Below the pieces are notes generated by a model that saw nothing but the letters and a program-made list of their open reading frames with translations, did no database searches and was not told the origin of the DNA. Below are positions 1-10,816 of a stretch of DNA of 64,000 nucleotides, piece by piece. The translations under genes were made by a program, and so were the position numbers. Within the stretch, counting starts at the first letter, position 1. Each line of letters opens with the position of its first letter. This DNA comes from an uncultured Paracoccaceae bacterium (lineage in GTDB: Bacteria > Pseudomonadota > Alphaproteobacteria > Rhodobacterales > Rhodobacteraceae), in the NCBI GenBank assembly GCA_947494445.1, contig CANLVD010000004.1, positions 62,001 through 126,000 on the forward strand, written 5' to 3'.

Positions 1-554
1 GCGGCCTTGGCAACTGTGCCTGCGGTCCGGCGCGGCACGACCACGACGCCGTCATTATCGGCCACAATCACATCGCCCGGATGCACCAGCGCATCACCGC
101 AACTGACCGGCACATTCACATCACCCAGCGTTTCCTTGACTGTGCCATGGGCGCAGATCGCGTTTGACCAGACCGGAAAGCCCATGGCCTGAATGTCGTC
201 GATGTCACGGCAGCCAGCATCAAGGATCAGACCATGGACGCCACGGGCCTTGAGAATCGTCGCGATGAGATCGCCAAAGTAGCCCGAATGGGCCTGAGAG
301 ATCGTGGCCGCAACCAGCACGTCACCGGGCTGACATTGTTCGGTCGCCACATGGATCATCCAGTTGTCACCCGGCGGCAGAGTGCAGGTCACAGCCGTGC
401 CGCTGATTGCGGGACCTGAGTAGATCGGGCGCAGACGGTGGTGCATCAGGCCAGTGCGCGCCTGCGCTTCATGCACGGTGGCGACGCCGAAACCGGCAAG
501 GCTTGCCGCGATGTCAGGATCGGCGCGTTTGATGTCGGTGACGCAGACAGGCAT
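1..554 (-). CDS. RraA-family / HMG-CHA aldolase-like protein, C-terminus cut by window edge
   Basis: The reading frame opens at an ATG at 554 (MPVCVTDIKRADPD) and runs off the left edge without a stop, giving 184 codons. The end seen here (GDVIVADNDGVVVVPRR) and the GLILDAGCRDIDD segment with its R-D pair are the signature of the RraA / class II 4-hydroxy-4-methyl-2-oxoglutarate and 4-carboxy-4-hydroxy-2-oxoadipate aldolase family. These are metal-dependent pyruvate aldolases, many with oxaloacetate decarboxylase activity, in protocatechuate/gallate breakdown; other members bind RNase E. The R-D motif favours the aldolase role over the pure RraA regulator. The gene is divergent from rnhB, about 150 bp away. 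The exact substrate cannot be read from sequence. Confidence 0.85.
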   Translation of the reverse strand, partial: MPVCVTDIKRADPDIAASLAGFGVATVHEAQARTGLMHHRLRPIYSGPAISGTAVTCTLPPGDNWMIHVATEQCQPGDVLVAATISQAHSGYFGDLIATILKARGVHGLILDAGCRDIDDIQAMGFPVWSNAICAHGTVKETLGDVNVPVSCGDALVHPGDVIVADNDGVVVVPRRTAGTVAKA

Positions 555-703
555 GGGCAGGCTCCGCTGTTGAAGTGGCAACACCGGGAAGATTGCCTTC
601 AATCGCCGGGCAACACCAGAGGGTGCGGACCGGTGCATAGGTATCGGGTGGGGCAGGTCTTGCAGGTTGCAGTCGATCTTCGCGGTCAGGATTGCTAACA
701 AGA

Positions 704-2535
<1,832 letters not shown>

Positions 2536-2571
2536 AGGTTTTACCGCCGGTGCCTAGCGGCATCCAACTGA

Positions 2572-2599
2572 CCCCGCCCTTCGAGGCGGGGTTTTTTTT
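2572..2599 (+). terminator. Rho-independent terminator after ccrM
   Basis: CCCCGCC (2572-2578) pairs with GGCGGGG (2585-2591) over a 6-nt loop and is followed directly by eight T residues (2592-2599). It lies 37 nt after the ccrM stop, on the same strand. Confidence 0.92.
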
Positions 2600-2866
2600 G
2601 GCAGGTGAATGGCGGCTTGGAGCCCAAAGTTACAGATGCTGCGCAACGAACAAAAGGTTGCGAACCGCAGAGAGCCGACATTCGCGTCGGCAAGAACCGC
2701 CCAGAACTGACTTTAAGATGCGTCTCCGTATTGCACTGCGCGTCTTCAAAGCTGCCATTCGCGCAAACCGTTGCGAAGGAACCGAGCCAAATCTCATCAA
2801 TGACTACCTTTGGACAGCCTTGAAGCCTGTGACGCTTAGTTTGGCGCGGTATGACTGCGGTTGCAT
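2600..2866. other. Intergenic stretch without a recognisable gene
   Basis: The 267 bp between the ccrM terminator and the dctM stop codon hold only short open frames with no family resemblance. Composition is less GC-rich than in the flanking genes. Pieces such as GCCGACATTCGCGTCGGC (an inverted repeat with arms GCCGAC/GTCGGC) look like debris of a degraded element, but I cannot name one. Confidence 0.5.
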
Positions 2867-4126
2867 TTAGCGGATGATTAACTCGGGGAAGATGCTAATC
2901 AGGACCAACACCAATGCAGCAACGGCAACAAAAGGCATTGCAGATTTGAAGATCGCACCGGCTTTCACGTTCGAGACAGTTGCCGCTACGTAGAGTGCCA
3001 CGCCAACGGGAGGCGTTACCAACCCCAGGGTCAAGTTCAGGCAGAGCACCACGCCCAGGTGATAGGGGTCGATCCCGTAGACGGTTGTCGCTACGGGCAG
3101 AACGATCGGCACAACCATGATCAACGCGGGAATACCGTCGATGATCATACCCACGGCAAGCATAATGAGGTTGACCAGCAGCAAAAAGAGGATCGGATGC
3201 TCAGCTACTGTCACGACCCACTCTGCGAGGCTTTGTGGAATCTGACCATAGATCAAGATCCAGCTGAACACATTGGCGGTGGCCACCATGAAAAGAACAA
3301 GCGCCGAATTCGATCCGGCTGTGAGTAGCATCTGTGGAATATCGCGATCGGCGAGTTCTTTGGTTACAAACCGCCCGATCAGGTAGGCCATAACGGCCGC
3401 AATTGCAGCAGATTCCGTGGGCGTTGCAATGCCTGAAAGTATGCTTCCGATGATAGACACCGGGATCAAAAGCGTTAGCAGGCCGTCACGCAAAAGAAGG
3501 ATCCGCTCAGACCGTGACAAAGGCGGTGCGACGGGAAAGGGATTGATCAGGCCGATAATAATAAATATCACGACCATGAACCCAAATGCCATCAACAGCC
3601 CAGGCACAATGCCTGCAATGAATAGATCTCCAATCGAAATCTGGGCCAGAACGCCGTAGACGACGAACATCATGGAGGGCGGGATGATTGGAGAGAGAAG
3701 CCCTGCGGAAGTGGTTGTCGCAACGGCGAAGGTCTTGCGGTAGCCTTCCCGTTCCATCTCGGGGACCATAACTTTCGACATGATCGAAATCTGCGCTGTG
3801 GCCGAGCCGAGAATGGAGGCCATCATCATGTTGGAAAGAATATTAACGTAAACCAAGCCACCCTTCATCGTACCGATGATCGCCCGCGCCATTCCGATCA
3901 GACGGGTGGTGATGCCACCGCCGTTCATCATCTCTCCAACCATCATAATAAGCGGGATCGCTAGGAGGCCGTATTTGCCGATACCTGATTGCAATTGCAG
4001 CGCATAAGACCCAATGAGCGCTGTATTGCCCGTGTCGAACAGGAACACCGTTGCTGAGACGGCCAAGACGATACCGATCGGTGCGCCGACCAAAAGGAGA
4101 ATAACGAACGCCGCGGCCGTGATCAT
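2867..4126 (-). CDS. dctM: TRAP transporter large permease (DctM family)
   Basis: Large membrane subunit of a tripartite ATP-independent periplasmic transporter, which drives solute uptake with a sodium or proton gradient. The 419 residues are almost entirely hydrophobic helices (about 12-13). Typical DctM segments include IPLIMMVGEMMNGGGITTRL, a GSATAQISIM loop, LLSPIIPPSMMFVVYG and the LTLGLVTPPVGVALYV ending. ATG 4126 overlaps the dctQ stop (ATGA), so the two are translationally coupled; a TTG further upstream at 4138 is less likely. The gene is intact although the binding protein dctP and several enzymes of the same operon are broken. Substrate unknown. Confidence 0.95.
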   Translation of the reverse strand: MITAAAFVILLLVGAPIGIVLAVSATVFLFDTGNTALIGSYALQLQSGIGKYGLLAIPLIMMVGEMMNGGGITTRLIGMARAIIGTMKGGLVYVNILSNMMMASILGSATAQISIMSKVMVPEMEREGYRKTFAVATTTSAGLLSPIIPPSMMFVVYGVLAQISIGDLFIAGIVPGLLMAFGFMVVIFIIIGLINPFPVAPPLSRSERILLLRDGLLTLLIPVSIIGSILSGIATPTESAAIAAVMAYLIGRFVTKELADRDIPQMLLTAGSNSALVLFMVATANVFSWILIYGQIPQSLAEWVVTVAEHPILFLLLVNLIMLAVGMIIDGIPALIMVVPIVLPVATTVYGIDPYHLGVVLCLNLTLGLVTPPVGVALYVAATVSNVKAGAIFKSAMPFVAVAALVLVLISIFPELIIR

Positions 4127-4674
4127 GGATGCCCCCAATCCTCAGGCGCGCTCGCCAGATTGCGCGCGAGGCAGGCTGCGCTATGGATCGCCAGGGTGAC
4201 CGCAAAAAGCGGCATCACCAAAAAGAACCACAGCCGACGCACGCCGATCGTGTTCGTCACTTCCTGATAGACGCTGTTGAAGGTGTTTTGAAAGAAGGCT
4301 TGGGTATCAAAGCCATAGCTCGCCAGTGTCCAGGGATCGAACCAGACCCAACAGGCAAAGGTCAGAAAGGCCGCAAAGCACAGATTTATGCAATCGACTG
4401 TAATCGCCAACACGCGGCGGACAGTGGGCGAGACGGCATCCGTCACCAGCGTGACAGCAAAGTTGCGTCGTTGCGCGAACATCAGGCTTGAGCCGACAAA
4501 CGCAAAGACAACCATCAGATTGATCGCGAGTTCATCGACCCAGTAGAGAGACAGGTTCGCGGCCCTGGTGACGACATTCAGGACCATCAACAAAAGCACA
4601 GCCGCAACAAGGAGCTTCAGTGCAAGTTGCTCAACCCTGGCAAGGCGGTCGGATAAGGCCATAACTGAGTTCAT
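4123..4674 (-). CDS. dctQ: TRAP transporter small permease (DctQ family)
   Basis: Small four-helix membrane subunit that partners DctM. The 183 residues begin MNSVMALSDRLARVEQLALK, and four hydrophobic segments follow. The conserved WVDELAINLMVVFAFVGSS stretch sits in the second helix and FAQRRNFAVTLVTD after it, as expected for DctQ. The frame stays open upstream to 4857, but that part lies inside dctP on a different frame, so ATG 4674 is the start. It overlaps dctM by 4 nt and follows a hairpin in the dctP-dctQ gap. Confidence 0.9.
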   Translation of the reverse strand: MNSVMALSDRLARVEQLALKLLVAAVLLLMVLNVVTRAANLSLYWVDELAINLMVVFAFVGSSLMFAQRRNFAVTLVTDAVSPTVRRVLAITVDCINLCFAAFLTFACWVWFDPWTLASYGFDTQAFFQNTFNSVYQEVTNTIGVRRLWFFLVMPLFAVTLAIHSAACLARNLASAPEDWGHP

Positions 4675-4699
4675 TTCAGCGCCCGCTCTATGGGAAAGC

Positions 4700-4729
4700 G
4701 GGCCGTCCGCGCAGATCTGCGAACGGCCC
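4700..4729 (-). other. Intercistronic hairpin between dctP and dctQ
   Basis: Outer arms GGGCCGT (4700-4706) and ACGGCCC (4723-4729) enclose a perfect palindrome CGCAGATCTGCG (4710-4721). There is no T-run, so this is more likely an mRNA stabiliser or partial terminator. Such a structure gives high DctP over low DctQM expression, as is usual between a TRAP binding-protein gene and its permeases. Confidence 0.65.
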
Positions 4730-4738
4730 AAGTGATCT

Positions 4739-5724
4739 TCAGGATAGCTGGTCTGCCTCGCCTCGCAATGCGGCAATAGAGGGGGCTTTCGGCTCCCAGA
4801 TCGCGCTCCACTTGTCGATGGTATCGCCAAAGAAATCCTGATCGGCGGAGGCCACATTCATGCCAGTGCCCTTCAGGTCATCAAGCCATTTGGGCTCGAA
4901 CTCGATGTATTGGCCATAAAGCCAATCGATCTCTTCGGATACAGATTGGGACAGCATGGCTTTTTCGCTGTCATCCAATCCGACCCAATATTTGCCTGAA
5001 ACAACGGCCACTACAGGGAACATCATCTGGCTGGTGATGGTCAGATTGGGCGCCTGATCGTAGAGCTTCAGCTTCCAGGCCAGTTCGAGATCAATATCCG
5101 CGCCGTCCACCTGGCCGTTGGCCAGAGCGTCGAAAAGCCCAGGCAGAGGCACGGGCGTTGGAGCCACATCCATCAGCTCGTAGAAGTCACGCAGCGGGGC
5201 AAACGGCGTGATGCGATACTTGCGCCCGGCAAGATCGCCAGAGGTTTCGCCAGCTTCACGAGAAATCAGGTGACGCATGCCGCCCAAGCCAAACCCCAAA
5301 CCCCTCATACCCTGGGTGGTGAACTGATCTAGCATGGCCGTCGCGGTCGGGCCGCTTAGGAGCTTGGAGGCGGTGGAGACATCATTCACCAGATAGGGCG
5401 CAAAGAGCGACGCCATGTCGTCAATTCGGTTGGAGAATCCGCCACGGTCAGGAAACCCATATCGAGGCCACCGGCTTGCAGCTGTTGAATCATTGTTGCT
5501 TCGTTACCGAGCTGCCCTGATGGGAAAATTTGCGCCTCAAAGGCACCGCCGCTTTTGTCCGCCATGGCAGTGCCCACACGGTCCATTGTCTGGGTCCAGA
5601 AATGGCTACCCGGTGTGATCGTTCCGATCCGCAGTTTCTTTGAGGCCCCGGCGCGGACCAAGCTGGGCGCAGTCAGTGCGGCTGCGGCAAGCGAAGTGGT
5701 CTTCAAGAATGTACGACGTTTCAT
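4739..5724 (-). pseudogene. dctP: TRAP substrate-binding protein DctP, one frameshift
   Basis: The periplasmic solute receptor of the TRAP system, split into two frames. The first part starts at ATG 5724 after a GGAGG ribosome site and encodes MKRRTFLKTTSLAAAALTAP, a twin-arginine-like signal. It continues through the DctP core to GFLTVADS and then stops early. The second frame resumes with FSNRIDDMASLFAPYLVND and continues to the normal end at 4739. The break is at about 5430-5445, where one base seems lost (GCGGATTCTCC; GCGGAATTCTCC would restore the frame). The span of 986 bp plus one base equals 329 codons, the usual DctP length. A real mutation or a sequence error would look the same, but neighbouring genes are damaged too. 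Confidence 0.9.
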
Positions 5725-5752
5725 TTTTTCCTCCCATGGAATGATGTTGGCG

Positions 5753-6506
5753 TTAGTGAAAGTAAGCGCCCCCATCCACGACCAGCGTTTGGCCAGTCAT
5801 GAAAGCGGCATCTTCAGAGGCCAAAAAGAGCACGGCCCCGACGACGTCTTCAGGCAATTGATCGCGGGCGATCACCCGTGCCTTGAGCGAGATCTCTTGC
5901 AGTTTTTTTAATCTGATGGGGGTTCGCCTTGACCCCATCAGACATAGTGAACCCAGGGGCCACGCCGTTGACGCGAATGCCTGTTGGGCCCAGCTCTTTG
6001 GCCAGGGCTTTGGTCATGACATTGATTGCGCCCTTACTGGCCACGTAGTGCAGCAGGAACGGCACGCCCTTGAACGGTGTCCCTGAGGACATGTTGACGA
6101 TCGCCCCCTCACCCTGAGCCGTCATCGTCGGCAGGACTGCGGCAGTCACAAGAGCCTGGCCTATGACATTCACATTCAGAACGCGCTGCCATTCCTCAGG
6201 CGTGATTTCCGAAAATTCTGTCAATTTGAGCGTTGAATAGAGACCGGCATTATTGACCAGAATATCGATCCGCCCGAATGCCTCGACGGCATGAGCCGCC
6301 ATGGCTTGGCAAGAGGCGGGATCGGAGATGTCGCACGTAACCCCAATCGCGTCCGCGCCGGTCTCAGCAATCTCGGCTGCGGCTTCGGCCGCACCTGACA
6401 CATCAGCAATGACAACGGCGGCACCTTCGGCGGCGAAGCGATCGGCGATAGCACGGCCAATCCCCATGGCCCCGCCGGAGATGATAACAGTTTTCTTCTC
6501 TGCCAT
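5753..6506 (-). pseudogene. SDR-family oxidoreductase, one frameshift in a 7-A run
   Basis: NAD(P)-dependent short-chain dehydrogenase. The N-terminal frame (ATG 6506) carries the cofactor motif SGGAMGIGRAIA, the NNAG motif (LVNNAG), a catalytic Ser in NMSSGTP and the YVASK Tyr-Lys pair. It leaves the family pattern after ANPHQIKK. The C-terminal frame continues as LQEISLKARVIARDQLPEDV and ends MTGQTLVVDGGAYFH at 5753. The switch is at 5906-5912, where seven A residues on the coding strand would need to be six. The span of 754 bp minus one gives 251 codons, normal for the family. It lies 28 nt upstream of dctP in the same operon. The natural product would be a ketone/alcohol dehydrogenase of unknown substrate. 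Confidence 0.9.
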
Positions 6507-6535
6507 TTGCGTAGTCCTATCCTTTTGTCACGGCC

Positions 6536-8228
6536 TCAAACGGACGCGGCGACCCGGCGCAGGTCGTCGATTGTTTGTGTCGGCGCAATCAAAGCGGGGT
6601 CGACCTGAAGTTCGATGAGGCTGGGCCCTTTATGAGACAAAGCCTGGTTCCAGGCCCCCTGAAAATCTTCGGTGCGGGTTACGGTTTCACCCGTGCATCC
6701 GTAGGATCTTGCCAGCATCGCGAAATCAGGGTTGACCAGATCGGTCGCGCTGATACGTCCCGGATAGTTCCGCTCCTGATGCATGCGGATCGTGCCGTAC
6801 ATACCATTGTTGACGACGATCACGGTGAGATTGGCCTGATGCCTGACAGCTGTCGCCAGCTCCTGTCCATGCATCAAGAAGCATCCGTCACCCGCAAAGC
6901 AAACGACCTGCCGGTCAGGATGTATGCGTGCGGCGGCCACTGCAGCGGGCAACCCATATCCCATGGAGCCCGAGATCGGAGCAAGCTGTGTCCTGTGGGT
7001 GCGGTAGTTCAAGAAACGATGCACCCAGACCGAGTAGTTGCCCGCACCGTTCGTAATGATCGCATCATCAGAAAGTGATGCTTTGATCGTGGTCATAACA
7101 CCTGCCATCGCCAGATCGCCTACGCCTTCTGGCAAGCTCGACCATGCCTGGTAATCGGCGTTGCACTCGTCCGCGTGAGCCTGCCTTGCAGGGCTGGTAG
7201 CCTTCGCCCCAGCTCTGGTCAGCAACGTCTCAATAGCCGCAGCAGCTGGGGCCGCGATGCCCAGATCTGGCGCGTAGACCCGGCCAATCTCATCGGGATC
7301 AGGGTAGATGTGAAATAGACGTTGGGCAGGTCGAGGAATGTTGATCAGGTCATAGCTGCGCGATTCCATTTCGCTGAAACGCGTGCCCAAAAGTATCAGA
7401 ACATCTGAATACTTGATACGATCAGCAAGCTTGGGATTAATTCCAATCCCCGCATCACCGGCATAGAGGGGATGCGTGTTGTCAAAGAAGTCCTGGCACC
7501 GGAACGAGGCCGCCACCGGCACTGACCACCGTGTCGCAAACTCTTGAAGGCTCATCCGCGCCGCGTCTGACCACGCACCTCCGCCAACGACGATCATCGG
7601 GGTTTCCGCCGTCTCCAGGGCTGCGAGCAGGGTTGATGTCCTCGTCTGTGATACCCCCACGCGCGGGTTGAGCCGGAGGCATGAGTGGCACGGCACTGCT
7701 GGCCGCTTCGACCAACATGTCTTCTGGCAGCGCCAGAACCACTGGGCCAGGCCTGCCGGACATGGCCACATGAAACGCGCGCGACACCATCTCTGCCATG
7801 CGGTCTGCGCTGTCCACTTCGGCGACCCATTTGGCGACTTGCCCAAACATCCGGCGATAGTCGATTTTCTGAAATGCCTCGCGCTCGCGCATGTCGCGTG
7901 CGGCTTGGCCGACGAACAGGATCATCGGTGTCGCGTCTTGTCGCGCGATATGCAGTCCGGCCGAGGCGTTTGTCGCTCCGGGCCCCCGTGTGACCATGCA
8001 GATCCCCGGGCGGCTCGTCAGCTTCCCGCAGGCCTCTGCCATCATTGCCGCGCCGCCTTCCTGGCGACACACGGTGGTGTCGATCTCCGGCGCGTCGACC
8101 AAGGCATCAAGCACAGCAAGATAGCTTTCACCTGGCACCAGAAAGCACTGGGTGACCTGCTGCTGGCGCAGGCATTCGACCAGGGCTTGTGCCCCCGTCA
8201 GGGCGATATCGGGGGTATCAGGGGTCAC
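6536..8228 (-). pseudogene. Thiamine-pyrophosphate enzyme (acetolactate synthase-like), one frameshift
   Basis: Member of the ALS/benzoylformate decarboxylase superfamily. The first frame starts at GTG 8228, which overlaps the intended stop of the upstream cupin. It shows CFLVPGESYLAVLDAL, the catalytic Glu in CRQEGGAAMMAEACGK and TRGPGATNASAGLHIA, then derails after ARGGITDEDIN. The second frame resumes with LLAALETAETPMIVVGGGAW. It contains the TPP/Mg motif (AGDGCFLMHG to VVNNGMYGTI) and stops at 6536. The span is 1693 bp; removing one base near 7640 gives 564 codons, the normal length. The substrate is unknown. The lack of a typical FAD loop sequence argues against a true biosynthetic ALS. 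Confidence 0.88.
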
Positions 8229-8854
8229 AGCGCCAGACCGATCTCGCCGAAGTTGCGGTAACTCTGGGATTTGGGTTTGTCGCGATCTTCTTCATTCACA
8301 TAGTGGATGGAGGATTTGCCGCGCAGTGGCTCTGGCAGCACCATCGCCCGGATGAACCGACTTTGCACCCCATGATCCGCCTGAGCAAAGACAGGCTACG
8401 GTCCGGCCTCAAACCACGCCCCGCCCGGGCCGAAGGCGGTTGAATGCCCTTCGGTGTCAATACGAATGCTGCCTTCCCGCAGGCATCGAATGCCCGGGCC
8501 CTGATGCGTGTGTAGCATGGCCGTGCCGGACGGAGGGAACGTCACACTGTCGAGGCGCATGAAATTGCCCGCGACTTCAAGGTGTTCCGGACCGGGCCCA
8601 GACAGTTTCAGCGCGTTGTGAGCTGGCGCATCCACAGGGGCCGCGTCGGACAGGTCCCATCTCCAAAGCGATGCGCCTTCGTCTCCGGCGGTCACCGTCA
8701 CGGCCCCGGTCACCACAAGACCGTCATTGTAGGCATAAGTCTTGTCCCCCACGGATATGCTGCCACCGGTAACGTAGATCGCCCGAGCCACTGTGTCGCC
8801 GAATCTGGCGGTCTGGCCGTTACGCAGGTGATCTTCAAACAAATACATGTCCAT
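8225..8854 (-). pseudogene. Cupin-domain protein with an in-frame TAG stop
   Basis: The frame opens at ATG 8854 with an ACGGAGA ribosome site. It encodes a two-part cupin with FPPSGTAMLHTHQGPGIRCL (His metal ligands) and GGAWFEAGP, then meets TAG at 8396-8398. The same frame then continues without interruption: PVFAQADHGVQSRFIRAMV to NFGEIGLAL, ending TGA at 8225-8227. That stop overlaps the GTG start of the next gene (GTGA), which shows that the full 209-residue product was the original one. A single substitution (for example GAG or CAG to TAG) explains the break. Homopolymer sequencing error cannot, because no base is lost or gained. Cupins in such operons are usually small dioxygenases, isomerases or sensors; the role is unknown. 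Confidence 0.85.
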
Positions 8855-8868
8855 CGGTGTGTCTCCGT

Positions 8869-9189
8869 CTAGGCTTCGCGTGTCTGCATGAAGGGAGCGG
8901 GCAGCAAGAGCTTGTTTTCCTGCCAACGCACCAAGGGCCTGATTTTCGGCACGTAGCTCTTCCAATCGGGGTCCTGCACAAGCTCACCGCGGCGTTTCGT
9001 GCGATCGGCCAAATCTGTGTAGCCCCACATGTGAACTATCTGATTTTGCGGCCCAAATTCCACCTGATAGTAGCCCAGGAGATTGCCGAGGATACGGGTC
9101 TGAACCTCTAGGCCCTCAGCCTCATAAAGCTTCAGATATTCGGGCACTTTGCCGATGTGCAGGGTGTAAATACGCTCTTCGACAATCAT
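8869..9189 (-). CDS. NIPSNAP-family protein
   Basis: Small protein of 106 residues with the NIPSNAP ferredoxin-like fold pattern: MIVEERIYTLHIGKVPEYL, then GNLLGYYQVEFGPQNQIVHMWGY, then the DLADRTKRR segment and a closing LLLPAPF. ATG 9189 overlaps the ALDH stop by 4 nt, so it is coupled to that gene; the longer open frame to 9237 lies inside the ALDH gene. Bacterial NIPSNAP proteins often sit in catabolic operons, but their biochemical role is not established. It is one of three intact genes in an otherwise decayed operon, though its short length makes survival by chance easy. Confidence 0.85.
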   Translation of the reverse strand: MIVEERIYTLHIGKVPEYLKLYEAEGLEVQTRILGNLLGYYQVEFGPQNQIVHMWGYTDLADRTKRRGELVQDPDWKSYVPKIRPLVRWQENKLLLPAPFMQTREA

Positions 9190-10657
9190 GACGGCGCCCC
9201 CAATCCGGCAAGGCAGATGTATTTCAGCTCTGTCCAATCCTCGATGCCGTATTTGGATCCTTCCCGGCCGATGCCGCTTTCTTTGACGCCTCCGAATGGC
9301 GCAACCTCGGTTGAAATCAGGCCGGTGTTCACGCCGACGATGCCCGTTTTCAGCGCGTCAGCGACGCGGAAGATCCGCCCCACATCGCGGCTGTAGAAGT
9401 ATCCGGCAAGGCCGTAAGGCGTATCATTGGCCATCGCGATGGCCTCCGCTTCATCCGTAAAACTGGCGATGGCTGCGACAGGGCCAAAGACCTCCTGATG
9501 CGAGATGTCCATTTCATTGGTAACGCCCGTCATGACCGTGGGTTGATAGTAGGTTCCACCCGCTTCGTGGCGGCGTCCGCCCATCTTCAAAGTCGCGCCT
9601 TTGGCAGTGGCGTCGGCCACCAGACGCTCAACCTTGTCCAACCCGCGCGTGTCGATCAACGGACCTTGCGCAACATTTGCGCCAAGCCCGTGACCCACCG
9701 AGATGCTTTTGGCCTTTTCGCAAAGGGCATCGACAAATGCGTCATGGATGCTGTCTTGCAAGAGGATCCGGTTGGCGGCGATGCAGGTTTGGCCCGCGTT
9801 GCGGAATTTACAGATCTGAGCGCCTTTCAAGGCGGCGTCGATATCCGCGTCATCAAAGACGATGAAGGCCGCGTTGCCGCCCAGCTCAAGGCTGACTTTG
9901 GTGAGATCGTCGGCACAATCGCGCGTCAATTGCTTGCCCACCGCAGTGGAACCCGTGAAGCCGATTTTTTTTGACATGTGGGCTGTCGATCAGGGTTTTA
10001 CCGATCTCCGGCGCATCTGCGCGATCCTCTGTGACCACGTTGAACACACCTGCTGGCAGGCCCACCTGCTCGCTCAGGGCCGCAACGGCAAGGGCCGACA
10101 GAGGCGTCGCGTCAGCGGGTTTCAGCACCATGCAGTTGCCAGCCGCCAAAGCGGGCACCGCCTTGCGCGTGACCATCGCAGATGGGAAATTCCAGGGCGT
10201 TATGCCGCCGACCACACCCAATGAATTTCGTGTGACAAGGATGCGCGCATCCGTGCGATGCGGCGGGATGATGTCGCCATAGAGCCTGCGGCCTTCCTCG
10301 GCGAACCACGTAAAGAAGCTTGCGGCATACTCCACCTCAACCCGCGCCTCTGCGAGAGGTTGGCCTTGTTCAAGCGTCATCAGACGGGCCAGGTCCTCGG
10401 CGTTCTCTCGCATGGCTGCGGCCCAGTCATTGAGCACAGAGGCGCGTTCTGCTGCCGTTTTGCTGCTCCAGGCCTCATAGGCCGCTTGTGCTGCGGCAAT
10501 GGCGGCTTCCGTGTCCGTGGACACTCATGCGCGGCACACGGGCCAAAACATCGCCATTTGCAGGGTCTGTGACGGCAAAGCGCTCCTTTGACTCCGCGCT
10601 CACCCATGCGCCACCGACGTAGCAGTCGGTCTTTAGGAAATCCGGCAGTTGAGCCAC
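9186..10657 (-). pseudogene. Aldehyde dehydrogenase (succinate-semialdehyde dehydrogenase-like), two frameshifts
   Basis: NAD(P)-dependent ALDH of the GabD group in three frames. Frame one starts at GTG 10657 after GGAGGGAGGAAA and gives AQLPDFLKTDCYVGGAW to ARVPRMS. Frame two covers TDTEAAIAAAQAAYEAWSSK, GVVGGITPWNFPSAM and LKPADATPLSAL, down to DSPHVKK. Frame three has IGFTGSTAVGKQL, the LELGGN Glu motif and the catalytic Cys in NAGQTCIAANR, and ends at 9186. Switches are near 10520 (one extra base in AGTGTCC) and at 9967-9974 (eight A on the coding strand instead of seven). The span of 1472 bp minus two is 490 codons, exactly the family length. It is the first gene of the operon. Confidence 0.9.
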
Positions 10658-10730
10658 TTTCCTCCCTCCCTGTTCGTAGTCTTTAATCTCTTGGCGAGAT
10701 CGAATGCTTTCGTTGCTTGAATTATGTCAC

Positions 10731-10754
10731 GGGCAATTGCATTGGTCATTGCCC
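10731..10754. promoter_or_regulatory. Inverted repeat in the divergent ALDH/AraC promoter region
   Basis: GGGCAAT (10731-10737) and ATTGCCC (10748-10754) form a perfect 7-bp inverted repeat with a 10-bp spacer. They lie in the middle of the 159-bp gap between the catabolic operon and its divergent AraC-type regulator. The spacing places both half-sites on one face of the helix. It is a candidate operator for the AraC protein or for a second regulator, although AraC-family sites are more often direct repeats. Confidence 0.45.
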
Positions 10755-10816
10755 CTGCGTCGTGCTATTTACCTTTTTGTCCGTTTTTCTGAGGGGCAGC
10801 AAACGGCAAGAAAGGA

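Noticed and set aside
2550-2870. Open frame of 106 codons after ccrM
   Set aside because: It begins at the terminator stem, has no ribosome site and shows no similarity to any family.
4739-10657. Programmed ribosomal frameshifting as an explanation for the split genes
   Set aside because: The shifts differ in direction and sequence from gene to gene, most are not at known slippery heptamers with a downstream structure, and the cupin lesion is a plain stop codon.
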